This document shows positions 7,944 to 16,146 of a stretch of DNA of 32,220 nt, in pieces; position 1 is the first letter of the stretch, and the number at the start of each line of letters is the position of its first letter. The DNA comes from Deltaproteobacteria bacterium. Its GTDB lineage: Bacteria; UBA10199; SPLOWO2-01-44-7. The stretch is from the NCBI GenBank assembly GCA_030648035.1, contig JAUSII010000097.1:1-32220 (forward strand), given 5' to 3'. The position numbers were made by a program, and so were the translations under genes. The notes under the pieces were generated by a model. The model searched no databases. It worked only from the letters and a program-made list of their open reading frames with translations, and was not told where the DNA came from.

Positions 7944-8215
7944 AACGGAATTGTGACAAAAAAGGCGGCACCGATCTCGATTTCCAGATTACTCGAATAA
8001 TAAAAGGGAACGGTGGTCAGAGGATTCAAATGATCTTTGATGTGCTGGTTTCTGTCATCCCACTGCTCCAAAGGGAGTCGGGTAAAGGAACGGGAATCGC
8101 TGATTAAGCCTGTGGGGGCATTTTTTCTGGGGCTGATCTGAACGTCTTGGGCGAATGCAGAAGTGCTGAAAGTAATAAATACCAGTAAAATCAATGAATA
8201 AGAGGCCTTTTTCAT
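7940..8215 (-). CDS. Small secreted hypothetical protein
   Basis: This is a 91-residue product with a convincing Sec signal peptide: MKKASYS, a hydrophobic core, then the cleavage motif AFA before QDVQ (about residue 22). The mature part is about 69 residues, without cysteines or recognisable motifs. It ends in alternating hydrophobic residues and a terminal Phe (FFVTIPF), which resembles the last strand of outer-membrane beta-barrels, though the protein is too short to be one alone. GAGGG lies about 12 bases before the ATG. The stop codon overlaps the convergent RNase G stop by 4 bases. I do not recognise the family; it could also be the remnant of a longer gene. Confidence 0.6.
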   Translation of the reverse strand: MKKASYSLILLVFITFSTSAFAQDVQISPRKNAPTGLISDSRSFTRLPLEQWDDRNQHIKDHLNPLTTVPFYYSSNLEIEIGAAFFVTIPF

Positions 8216-8331
8216 CTGCGTTGTGTCCCTCTAATATAGTTATCGTCAGGAAATGGAAAAAGTTGCTTATGAAGTATTGACTTGAAAGGGGGAATCCGTT
8301 ACTTAGCGCCCCTCGTTTAAAAGGAGATTTT

Positions 8332-8643
8332 ATGTATGCCGTTGTCGCTGCAGGTGGAAAACAATATAAAATAGTGGAAGGGGACAAACTCTTCGTCGAG
8401 AAGATCGAGGGAGAAGCTGGAACCAAAACGGTTTTGGATCAGGTTTTGTTGATCGGTGGAAAGGGAGACATCCAAGTCGGCAGTCCCTTTTTGTCCGGAG
8501 TCAAGATTGAGGCCGAAATTGTTGAGCAGGGAAAAGCCAAGAAAATTCTTATTGTCAAAAAGAAACGCCGCAAAGGTTATCGCAAAAAACAGGGACACCG
8601 CCAGTTGTTCACGGTGTTGAAGATCAATAAAATAGTGGTGTAG
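8332..8643 (+). CDS. rplU: 50S ribosomal protein L21
   Basis: L21 binds 23S rRNA in the large subunit. The 103-residue product has the family N-terminus MYAVVAAGGKQYKI and the basic C-terminal tract KKKRRKGYRKKQGHRQ that contacts rRNA. AAGGAG sits 6 bases before the ATG. A TTGACT at 8277-8282 may be the -35 element of the operon promoter, but I find no good -10 at the right distance. This is the first gene of the rplU-rpmA-obgE order conserved across bacteria. Confidence 0.97.
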   Translation: MYAVVAAGGKQYKIVEGDKLFVEKIEGEAGTKTVLDQVLLIGGKGDIQVGSPFLSGVKIEAEIVEQGKAKKILIVKKKRRKGYRKKQGHRQLFTVLKINKIVV

Positions 8644-8689
8644 TATTGGATGTTTGGATTTGGACGTTTGATTTTTCGCGGGAGCGACA

Positions 8690-8956
8690 ATGGCACACAA
8701 AAAAGCGGGTGGATCGACAAAAAACGGCAGAGATTCCCACGGACAACGCCGCGGCGTCAAACGCTACGGCGGACAGTTCGTCAAAGCCGGCAATATTCTG
8801 GTTCGTCAGTGCGGCACCAAAATTCATCCGGGTGAGAACGTTGGCGTGGGCAAAGACTGGACCATTTTTGCGAAGATCGACGGCTTTGTGACTTTCGGCC
8901 GCAAAGGCAAAGACAAAAAACAGGTCAGCGTGTTTGCAACAAACGTAGCGGCATAA
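8690..8956 (+). CDS. rpmA: 50S ribosomal protein L27
   Basis: L27 reaches into the peptidyl transferase centre with its N-terminal tail. The 88-residue product starts [16 protein letters not shown] with no N-terminal extension, so it does not need the Prp protease processing seen in Firmicutes. Conserved [15 protein letters not shown] follows. GGGAG precedes the ATG by about 6 bases. It sits 46 bases after rplU and is followed by a terminator-like hairpin before obgE. Confidence 0.97.
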   Translation: MAHKKAGGSTKNGRDSHGQRRGVKRYGGQFVKAGNILVRQCGTKIHPGENVGVGKDWTIFAKIDGFVTFGRKGKDKKQVSVFATNVAA

Positions 8957-8964
8957 AAATTTGA

Positions 8965-10011
<1,047 letters not shown>

Positions 10012-10037
10012 GTCTGCGGATTGATAAGGTGACGACG

Positions 10038-10376
10038 ATGACACCCAAACAACTTTTGAAAATAGTGGTCGAGGCGGCTGAAGATGTTCAGGCTGTCGAC
10101 CTGCTTGTGCTCGATCTCACCCACCTGACCAGCTTCACCGATTATTTTGTGATCTGCTCGGGACGCTCCGATACGCAGGTGAAAGCCATCGGAGATTCCA
10201 TCTTGAAAAAGGTGAAGGACAAAAAGCGTTTGCCCATTGGAGTGGAGGGACACAGAGAGGGAGAATGGGTGTTGGTCGATTTTGGAGATGTTGTGGCCCA
10301 CATTTTTCATCAGGAAGTCCGCGAATTTTATAATCTGGAAAAACTCTGGGCTGATGCCCCGCATATCAAGTTATGA
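10038..10376 (+). CDS. rsfS: Ribosomal silencing factor RsfS
   Basis: RsfS binds L14 and blocks subunit joining when nutrients are short. The 112-residue product has the family motifs DLTHLTSFTDYFVICSGRS and GVEGHREGEWVLVDFGDVVAHIF, ending in REFYNLEKLWADAP. ATG 10038 is preceded by AAGG at 8 bases. A start at 10008 inside the obgE end is less likely. The usual partner nadD is absent between obgE and rsfS. Its last four bases (ATGA) overlap the gpmI start. Confidence 0.95.
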   Translation: MTPKQLLKIVVEAAEDVQAVDLLVLDLTHLTSFTDYFVICSGRSDTQVKAIGDSILKKVKDKKRLPIGVEGHREGEWVLVDFGDVVAHIFHQEVREFYNLEKLWADAPHIKL

Positions 10377-11890
10377 ACCACATCCCCTTGATGCTCATCA
10401 TTTTGGACGGTTGGGGTGTTTCACACGAAACCAAAAATAACGCCATCGCCCAGGCCAAAACTCCCAATTGGACTGGCCTTCAGAAAGAATATCCCTCCAC
10501 TGTTCTTGATGCCTCCGGGCAGGCGGTCGGTTTGCCCGCCAAAATCATCGGTAATTCCGAAGTGGGCCACATGAATATCGGCGCGGGTCGCATTGTTTAT
10601 CAGGATTTAAGCCGTATCAATCAATCGATCAGTGACAAAAGTTTTTTTAAAAATCCCATTCTGCTTGAATGTGTTGCAAAGATAAAAAAATCGGGCGGGG
10701 TCCTGCATCTGATGGGGCTTGTCTCCGATGGCGGTGTCCACAGTCATATCGATCATCTCTTTGCCCTGCTCGATTTCGCCAAAGAACAGAAAATCGAAAA
10801 AGTTTTTGTCCACTGCTTCACCGACGGGCGTGACACTGCACCCCATGGCGCCGAGCTCTACATTAAAAATCTTCAGGAAAAAATAAATGGGGTGGGCAAT
10901 GCCGCCATCGCCACCGTGATCGGAAGATATTACGCAATGGATCGCGACAAACGGTGGGAGAGAACGACTCTCGCCTACAATGCGATGGTCAAGGGAGAAG
11001 GGGATCGTGCCCCATCCGCCGGTGCCGCAGTGGCAAAGGCTTATCAAAATGGGACGACCGATGAATTTATTCTCCCCACCATCATCGAAAAAAATGGAAA
11101 ACCGGTCGCCACTCTCTGTGATGGTGACGGCGTTCTCTTTTTCAACTATCGCTCCGACCGTCCCCGTCAACTAACCGTCATGCTCAATGATAAAGAGTCA
11201 CCCAAGTTGGCGACGTATGTCACTATGACCCGTTACGATAAAACATATCCCTACCCCAATATTTTTCCGCCGCAGAATCTCGACAATGTTTTAGGGGAAG
11301 TCCTGAGCAAAAATCATTTGAAGCAGTTTCGTATCGCCGAGACGGAGAAATATGCCCACGTCACCTATTTTTTCAACGGAGGCAGGGAGGTGGAGTTTGC
11401 AGGAGAAGAACGGCAAATGATCCCCAGCCCGCGCGATGTGGCCACCTATGATCTCAAACCGGAGATGTCGGCGGAGGGCATCACCGAAGAAGTCTTGAAA
11501 CGTCTCGACCAGAAAAAACAGGATGTGACCATTCTCAATTTTGCCAACACCGACATGGTGGGACACTCCGGGCGTCTGGAATCAACAATCAAGGCGGTGG
11601 AGACGGTCGATCATTGTCTCGGAAAAATTCTGGAAAAACTGAAGACGCTTGGGGGCACAGCGATCGTGACCTCCGATCACGGCAATTCGGAATGCATGGC
11701 CGATGGTCAGGGTCACCCGCATACCGCACACACGCTTAACCGCGTTCCATTTGTTCTGGTCGGCCCCGATGCCAAAGACTTCCGATTGAAAGATTCGGGC
11801 AAGCTCTGCGACATCGCCCCGACTATTTTGGAATTGCTGGGCATACCACAGCCCAAAGAAATGACAGGCAGTTCATTGTTGTCATCCTGA
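10373..11890 (+). CDS. gpmI: 2,3-bisphosphoglycerate-independent phosphoglycerate mutase
   Basis: iPGM interconverts 3- and 2-phosphoglycerate with two Mn ions and a phosphoserine intermediate. The 505-residue product has LIILDGWG at the N-terminus, nucleophile S62 in GNSEVGHMNIGAG, the substrate-binding CFTDGRDTAP and YRSDRPRQL, and the C-terminal metal motifs NTDMVGHSG, TSDHGN and HPHTAHTLNRVPF. The length is normal. Translation is coupled to rsfS by an ATGA overlap. The last codons (LLSS) and the stop lie at or inside a palindromic repeat starting at 11880. Confidence 0.97.
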   Translation: MNHIPLMLIILDGWGVSHETKNNAIAQAKTPNWTGLQKEYPSTVLDASGQAVGLPAKIIGNSEVGHMNIGAGRIVYQDLSRINQSISDKSFFKNPILLECVAKIKKSGGVLHLMGLVSDGGVHSHIDHLFALLDFAKEQKIEKVFVHCFTDGRDTAPHGAELYIKNLQEKINGVGNAAIATVIGRYYAMDRDKRWERTTLAYNAMVKGEGDRAPSAGAAVAKAYQNGTTDEFILPTIIEKNGKPVATLCDGDGVLFFNYRSDRPRQLTVMLNDKESPKLATYVTMTRYDKTYPYPNIFPPQNLDNVLGEVLSKNHLKQFRIAETEKYAHVTYFFNGGREVEFAGEERQMIPSPRDVATYDLKPEMSAEGITEEVLKRLDQKKQDVTILNFANTDMVGHSGRLESTIKAVETVDHCLGKILEKLKTLGGTAIVTSDHGNSECMADGQGHPHTAHTLNRVPFVLVGPDAKDFRLKDSGKLCDIAPTILELLGIPQPKEMTGSSLLSS

Positions 11891-11935
11891 GCGTAGCGAA
11901 GGATCCCGGGATTCTTCGCTACGCTCAGAATGACA
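11880..11935. repeat. Palindromic repeat spanning the gpmI stop and comF start
   Basis: This is a 56-base element with 26-base arms and a CCGG loop. The left arm (11880-11905) contains TCATCCTGAGCGTAGCGAAG. The right arm (11910-11935) is its complement with two differences (one a G-U wobble in RNA). The gpmI stop is at 11888-11890 in the left arm and the comF ATG is at 11930 in the right arm. Related half elements occur at 14060 and 20981. Confidence 0.85.
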
Positions 11936-12589
11936 ATATACCAATCCCTCCTCTCCCTCATCTTTCCCCGCCGTTGCATTGAATGTCACGCGTGGTTGGA
12001 GAGTGCGGAGAAAGAGGCAATCTGCCCCACCTGTTTCTCCCGTCTTAATTTTTTAAAAGTGGAAGCTCATCTTCCCAAAATCGGCAAAAAATATTTTGAA
12101 GAGGCCTGGTCAGTTGTGGCTTATGAACCGCCGGTGCTCGACTGGATTCATCAATATAAATATCACCGCCAATTTCATCTGGGCCCGGCTCTCTCTGATC
12201 TTTTTTTGAAACTGGATCTGCCGTGGAAAAAATATGATGCGATTGTGCCGGTCCCCCTGCATTGGTGGCGACAGGTGCGCCGGGGTTTTAACCCCAGTCA
12301 TCTGTTGGCGCATCAATTGGCGCAAAAAACAGGCAGACCCCTCTGGCATTGTCTCAAAAAGAAAAAGTCGACCCCGCCCCAGGCCAAACTCTCCAGCGAA
12401 GAGCGCCTGAAAAACATGAAAGACGTTTTCACCCCTCGTTTGAAAATGAAAACACAAATAAAAAAATCCCGCCTGCTTCTGGTCGACGACGTGCTGACCA
12501 CCGGCTCCACCGCCAACGAATGTGCACGCGTGCTTATGAAGATGGGTGCCGCCCAAGTCGACGTATTGACGCTGGCGAGACCTTTATGA
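11930..12589 (+). CDS. comF: ComF family protein (phosphoribosyltransferase fold)
   Basis: ComF/GntX proteins are linked to DNA uptake, where ComF is thought to work with the PriA helicase. The 219-residue product begins with a zinc-binding module (RRCIECHAWL, then ICPTC) and ends in a PRT domain. That domain includes VPVPLHWWRQVRRGFNPSHLLA and the PRPP-loop motif LLLVDDVLTTGSTANE (about 186-201). The only sensible start is ATG 11930, which lies in the right arm of a palindromic repeat and has no Shine-Dalgarno. Translation may depend on coupling to gpmI, whose stop is 40 bases upstream. No other competence genes are nearby. Confidence 0.9.
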   Translation: MTIYQSLLSLIFPRRCIECHAWLESAEKEAICPTCFSRLNFLKVEAHLPKIGKKYFEEAWSVVAYEPPVLDWIHQYKYHRQFHLGPALSDLFLKLDLPWKKYDAIVPVPLHWWRQVRRGFNPSHLLAHQLAQKTGRPLWHCLKKKKSTPPQAKLSSEERLKNMKDVFTPRLKMKTQIKKSRLLLVDDVLTTGSTANECARVLMKMGAAQVDVLTLARPL

Positions 12590-12637
12590 GTTCTCATTCC
12601 TTGCGTCTTTTTTGAGGCCTGTGCTACATTCGCCCCC

Positions 12638-13417
12638 ATGTTCCGCGATTACACACAAGCCGCCATTGAAATTGCCCGCGAGGCGGGGGGGTTGTTGATC
12701 GACCGGCTTCACACCACGCGCACCATCGAATATAAAGATCACAATCGCTTTAACATCGTCACCGAGGTCGACAAGGCCTCTGAAAAGCTGATCACCGATT
12801 ATCTTAAAGATAAATTTCCGTCGCACGATATTCTGGCTGAAGAGGGGACCGATGTAAAAACCGAATCGGAATGGCTCTGGGTCGTCGATCCGCTCGACGG
12901 CACCGTCAATTACGCCCACGCCTATCCGCTGTTTGCCGTTTCCATCGCTCTTTTGCACCGGGGCAAGCCGGTGGTGGGGGTTGTGTATGAACCGAACCGC
13001 GACGAACTCTATGTTGCCGAGCAGGGTGGCGGTGCGATGAAGAACGACAAACCGATTCGCGTTTCCAAAAACAATCGGCTGGATGGGGCCATGTTGTCGA
13101 CCGGGTTTGCCTATAATGTGGCCGAAACCCGTCTCAACAATCTCAACCACTTCAGCAATTTTGTTTTGGAATGCCACGCCGTGCGGCGCGATGGTGTCGC
13201 TTCTGTCGATCTCTGTTATACAGCCTGCGGTCGCTTCGACGGTTTTTGGGAACGCTTCTTGAAACCGTGGGACATTGCGGCCGGAGTTTTGATTGTGAAT
13301 GAGGCGGGTGGGCAGGTCTCGATGCTCGACGGCAAACCACTCGACATTTTCGGTGACGAAATTGTGGCGAGCAATGGAGTGTTGCATAAAGAGATGTTGA
13401 GGATATTGAAAAAATGA
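12638..13417 (+). CDS. suhB: Inositol monophosphatase family protein
   Basis: This 259-residue phosphatase is of the IMPase/SuhB family, using Mg to hydrolyse inositol or related sugar phosphates. SuhB also binds RNA polymerase antitermination complexes in E. coli. The metal site is visible in AEEG (67-70) and WVVDPLDGTVNY (81-92, D84 and D87), with the C-terminal KPWDIAAGVLIVNEAGG. The ATG at 12638 follows a 48-base gap after comF. Its stop overlaps the next start as ATGA (13414-13417), so it is translationally coupled to the TPR gene. The symbol is by family only; substrate specificity cannot be read from the sequence. Confidence 0.9.
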   Translation: MFRDYTQAAIEIAREAGGLLIDRLHTTRTIEYKDHNRFNIVTEVDKASEKLITDYLKDKFPSHDILAEEGTDVKTESEWLWVVDPLDGTVNYAHAYPLFAVSIALLHRGKPVVGVVYEPNRDELYVAEQGGGAMKNDKPIRVSKNNRLDGAMLSTGFAYNVAETRLNNLNHFSNFVLECHAVRRDGVASVDLCYTACGRFDGFWERFLKPWDIAAGVLIVNEAGGQVSMLDGKPLDIFGDEIVASNGVLHKEMLRILKK

Positions 13418-14082
13418 TTGATCCCAATAAGAAAGAGGAACTTCCCGTCAACCCTACCGATGTTTGCTATCGCGCGTTTGCGTTGATGAAGTCGAAGCAA
13501 TTTGCCGAGGCGGAAAAAATTCTGGTGAACAATCTGGCGCACACTGAAGAGCCGACGCCTGGCGCTCTCTATCATTCGGCACTTGGCGTACTCTATAAAA
13601 TGCAGGGGGAATACAAAACCGCGTGGCGTCATTACACACGGGCGGAAAAATTGTTGCCGCAGGATCCCGCGCTGAAAATTATCATGGCCCGGTTGCTGAT
13701 CGAACAATTCTCCGAATATGACCAGGCCATCAAGCGGGCCAAAAAAGTTCTGGAGATTTTGCCCGACAATCCCGTTTTTGCCCATCAGGCTTATGTCACC
13801 ATGGGGTTGGCATATGCGCGCAAGGGGACGAAGAAAAAGGCAATCGAGGCGCTGGAAAAATCGTCGGGAAAAGATTTTGAAAATTTTGTAACGGCAAAGA
13901 ATATCGATTTTCATCTGGTGGAGATGTGCTTGCGCAAAGGGTGGGGGGTCGACAGTTGTTATCGCTTTATGTCAAAAGCCCTGCAATTTGCCAAGAGCCG
14001 CAAGGAACAGCCCTTCGTCGACACATTTCAAAAAATGCTTGATGCGTTTGAAACGGAATATCCTTCGACAAGCTCAGGATGA
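13414..14082 (+). CDS. TPR-repeat protein
   Basis: This is a 222-residue helical protein with tetratricopeptide-like repeats: FALMKSKQFAEAEKIL, ALGVLYKMQGEYKTAWRHYTRAEKLLPQDP, YDQAIKRAKKVLEILPDNP, TMGLAYARKGTKKKAIEALEK. No signal peptide is present, so it is probably a cytoplasmic scaffold. It is coupled by ATGA to suhB. The final residues YPSTSSG and the stop codon are encoded by a short repeat (14060-14084) that is not part of the TPR fold, so the original C-terminus was probably replaced or extended by repeat insertion. The partner is unknown. Confidence 0.85.
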   Translation: MIDPNKKEELPVNPTDVCYRAFALMKSKQFAEAEKILVNNLAHTEEPTPGALYHSALGVLYKMQGEYKTAWRHYTRAEKLLPQDPALKIIMARLLIEQFSEYDQAIKRAKKVLEILPDNPVFAHQAYVTMGLAYARKGTKKKAIEALEKSSGKDFENFVTAKNIDFHLVEMCLRKGWGVDSCYRFMSKALQFAKSRKEQPFVDTFQKMLDAFETEYPSTSSG

Positions 14083-14084
14083 AC
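14060..14084. repeat. Repeat half element at the end of the TPR gene
   Basis: Its reverse complement reads GTTCATCCTGAGCTTGTC and continues GAAGGAT. It matches the left arm of the 11880 element at 20 or so of 25 positions, differing only in the centre and first bases. ATCCT/AGGAT form a short inverted repeat at its ends. It provides the TPR gene stop (14080-14082). Confidence 0.65.
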
Positions 14085-14094
14085 GGACTTCAAA

Positions 14095-14883
14095 ATGTGG
14101 ACCGACACGCACTGCCATCTGGCGGGAAAAGAATATGATGCCGACCGTGACTCTGTTTTTGCGCGCGCACGCGAGGCAAAGGTCGACACGTTTGTGGTGA
14201 TCGGCGCGGGCGACGGGTTGGAGGCCAACACTCTGGCCATCGCGCTGGCCCAAAAGGAGAAGCAGACTTATGCCGCTATCGGCATCCATCCGCACGATGC
14301 CGGGGCGGTGGATGATCAGGAAAACTATTTGGAAAAACTAAAAAAGTGGGCCGCCGATCCAAAAGTGGTGGCGATAGGCGAGATCGGTCTCGATTATCAT
14401 TACGATCATTCCCCCAGAGAGATACAACAAAAAAGATTTCGCGAGCAATTGGCCCTGGCCAAAGAGCTTCAATTGCCGGTGACCATTCATAGCCGCGAGG
14501 CGTGGGACGACACCGTGCGCCTGATTAAAGAATGTGGGCCGCTTGTCGCGGGTGGTGTGTTTCACTGTTTTGGTGGCACATTGGAAGAAATGAAACAGGC
14601 CCTCGATTTGGGGTTCTATATTTCCATTTCTGGAATTGTGACTTTCAAAAAAGTACAAAACCTGATGGAGGTCAGTTTGCAAATACCGCTGGATCGGATA
14701 GTCATCGAAACCGACGCACCCTTTTTAGCACCGGTGCCGCACCGGGGCAAGCGCAACGAACCGGCCTTTGTGGCGCTAGTCGGCGAAAAAATAGCGGAGA
14801 TTCGGGGAATACCAAAAGAAGAGATGGCAAAGATAACAAGCGCCAATGCACAAAGATTGTTCGGCCTGTCATTGCGAGCGTAG
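14095..14883 (+). CDS. tatD: TatD family metal-dependent hydrolase
   Basis: TatD proteins are TIM-barrel DNases/hydrolases. The 262-residue product opens with the metal-binding MWTDTHCHLAG. It also has AAIGIHPHDA, the catalytic IGEIGLDYHYDHSP, PVTIHSREAWDD, GVFHCFGGTLEEM and DRIVIETDAPFLAPVPHRGKRNEP, all typical of YcfH/TatD members. The ATG at 14095 lacks a clear Shine-Dalgarno. The C-terminal LSLRA and the TAG stop are encoded by the first bases of a palindromic repeat (14867-14970), so the natural end lies near LFG. Confidence 0.93.
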   Translation: MWTDTHCHLAGKEYDADRDSVFARAREAKVDTFVVIGAGDGLEANTLAIALAQKEKQTYAAIGIHPHDAGAVDDQENYLEKLKKWAADPKVVAIGEIGLDYHYDHSPREIQQKRFREQLALAKELQLPVTIHSREAWDDTVRLIKECGPLVAGGVFHCFGGTLEEMKQALDLGFYISISGIVTFKKVQNLMEVSLQIPLDRIVIETDAPFLAPVPHRGKRNEPAFVALVGEKIAEIRGIPKEEMAKITSANAQRLFGLSLRA

Positions 14884-14970
14884 CGCCTGCCCTGCCGACT
14901 GCAGGGAGGCCAGGGAAGCAATCCCGATAATCAACTGGATTGCCACGGCCCTTCGGGCCTCGCAATGACA
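14867..14970. repeat. Composite palindromic repeat between tatD and pdxH
   Basis: Outer arms TGTCATTGCGAG (14867-14878) and CTCGCAATGACA (14959-14970) are perfect complements. Inside are further nested complementary segments: GCAATCC with GGATTGC, and CCTGC with GCAGG. The element is 104 bases long. It encodes the end of tatD on the left, and CGCAATGACA on the right contains an ATG in the pdxH frame. Its outer arm is shared with the element at 20981. Confidence 0.8.
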
Positions 14971-14982
14971 ACAAGGATGACT

Positions 14983-15561
14983 ATGAATCCAATCAAAGAA
15001 TTAAAAAAATACTGGCTTCTCGCCCTTCGCAAAAAAGATCCGGTGGCCTACAACATGTATCTGGCGACAGTCGATGTAAAAGGTCGGCCGCATGTGCGCA
15101 CAGTTCTCATCAAATCGATCGACAAAAGTGGCATCGGTTTTGTCACGCACGCGCATGGGCGCAAAGTCGACCAGTTTGCACATTCCAAAATAGTGGAGGT
15201 CTGCATGGCCTGGCCCACGCTCGCTGTGCAGGCGCGTGTGACGGGAAAAATCAAGCCGATGTCCAAAGACTTGGTCAAAAAATTATGGACCCTGCGTCCC
15301 CGTGACGCGCAAATTCTTTATAGTCTGGGCATCGCACAGTCGAGCAAGATTCCCTCGTTTGAATATCTTTTGAAAAAAGTTTCAGCTTTGAGCAAAAAAT
15401 GGAGCGACAAAAAGAACATCCCCTACTCCTCCAACTATACCGGTTTCGTGGTTGAACCGCAGTCGATTGAGTTCCTTCATCACAATCCCAGCCGCTTGAA
15501 CCGCCGCGAATTGTGGACCCGCACCGCCAAAAGCTGGAGCAAAACCATTCTGGCACCGTAG
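14983..15561 (+). CDS. pdxH: Pyridoxamine 5'-phosphate oxidase family protein
   Basis: PdxH uses FMN to oxidise pyridoxine/pyridoxamine 5'-phosphate to pyridoxal 5'-phosphate. The 192-residue product shows the family order. DPVAYNMYLATVDVKGRPHVRTVLIK corresponds to the DPNAM.LATVD..G.P..R.VLLK motif, GFVTHAHGRKVDQFAHSK is the FMN phosphate region, and the C-terminus RLNRRELWTRTAKSW-LAP matches the RLHDR-WTR-W-LAP ending. I choose ATG 14983 because AAGG lies 6 bases upstream. ATGs at 14965 (inside the repeat) and 14977 are also in frame. Several canonical residues differ (HAH instead of TNY), so a divergent oxidase or FMN-binding reductase cannot be excluded. Confidence 0.82.
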   Translation: MNPIKELKKYWLLALRKKDPVAYNMYLATVDVKGRPHVRTVLIKSIDKSGIGFVTHAHGRKVDQFAHSKIVEVCMAWPTLAVQARVTGKIKPMSKDLVKKLWTLRPRDAQILYSLGIAQSSKIPSFEYLLKKVSALSKKWSDKKNIPYSSNYTGFVVEPQSIEFLHHNPSRLNRRELWTRTAKSWSKTILAP

Positions 15562-15608
15562 AAAACAAAAAAGCCTTTTGAGATAAACTCAAAAGGCCTT
15601 TTGTTTTT
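15562..15608. terminator. Bidirectional terminator between pdxH and the HU gene
   Basis: A perfect 10-base stem, GCCTTTTGAG (15573-15582) with CTCAAAAGGC (15588-15597), encloses the loop ATAAA. A-rich sequence lies on the left and CTTTTGTTTTT on the right, so it can terminate the plus-strand pdxH transcript and the minus-strand HU transcript. Confidence 0.88.
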
Positions 15609-15624
15609 AACCACCTTCTTAAAA

Positions 15625-15897
15625 CTAGATCACCCAGTCTTTCAACTGCTTGCCGGCTTTGAAGCGCGGCACGCGACGCGCTTTGATGTTGATTTGCGCG
15701 CCTGTCTGGGGATTGCGTCCGATACGACCTTTTCTTTTGGCCGGATAGAACGTACCGAAGCCTGTCAACGTGATCTTGTCATTCTTGCGCAAGCATTTTG
15801 CAATGTTGTGCGTTGTGGCGTTGACGAGTTTTTCGGCTAATGCCTTGGAGCATTTGCAATCTTTGGCTACATAGGAAACGAGTTCTGCTTTTGTCAT
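15625..15897 (-). CDS. HU/IHF family DNA-binding protein
   Basis: HU bends and compacts DNA as a dimer. The 90-residue product begins MTKAELVSYVAKDC and has the family signature GFGTFYPAKRKGRIGRNPQTGAQINI, with the DNA-intercalating proline in GRNPQTG and a basic arm. ATG 15897 is preceded by AAGGGGGGTG on the minus strand. The upstream in-frame extension to 15918 is not needed. Two unusual cysteines (KDCKCSK) lie in helix 1. The gene stands alone, with its own promoter and a shared terminator. Confidence 0.95.
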   Translation of the reverse strand: MTKAELVSYVAKDCKCSKALAEKLVNATTHNIAKCLRKNDKITLTGFGTFYPAKRKGRIGRNPQTGAQINIKARRVPRFKAGKQLKDWVI

Positions 15898-16000
15898 CTG
15901 ATTCACCCCCCTTCCCAATCAGAATTTGCCTGCATTTGCCGATCACCCTTTTCCGGATGCAAAGGGGACCTGAATCTGCGGCAGTGTTTGTAATGATCAA

Positions 16001-16028
16001 TTTATCGCAGACGACAAAGAGGCGTCAA
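16001..16028 (-). promoter_or_regulatory. Putative sigma-70 promoter of the HU gene
   Basis: On the minus strand TTGACG (16028-16023) and GATAAA (16006-16001) are separated by 16 bases. A start near 15994 would leave a leader of roughly 95 bases. Confidence 0.45.
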
Positions 16029-16104
16029 CCATAAACTCAAGCAAGACGTGAAAAAAATCGGTGTCTGTTCGGGAAACAATGATGGTCCAACGATGAGCTT
16101 TCGG

Positions 16105-16133
16105 TTGACATTGTGGCATGAGGTTTGCATAAT
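16105..16133 (+). promoter_or_regulatory. Sigma-70 promoter of gyrA
   Basis: A consensus TTGACA (16105-16110), an optimal 17-base spacer and CATAAT (16128-16133, five of six bases) form the best sigma-70 promoter in the window. The expected transcription start is about 16140, only about 7 bases before the gyrA ATG at 16147. A near-consensus sigma-54 motif overlaps it (16114-16129, one mismatch in TGGCAC), which I regard as coincidental. Confidence 0.75.
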
Positions 16134-16146
16134 GCCGCCCGCCCAT

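Noticed and set aside
12584-13387. 267-codon open frame opposite suhB
   Set aside because: Antisense shadow of a clear inositol monophosphatase.
16114-16129. Sigma-54-like motif TGGCAT-N5-TTGCA in front of gyrA
   Set aside because: One mismatch in the -24 element, and a near-perfect sigma-70 promoter covers the same bases; gyrA is not expected to depend on an NtrC-type activator.
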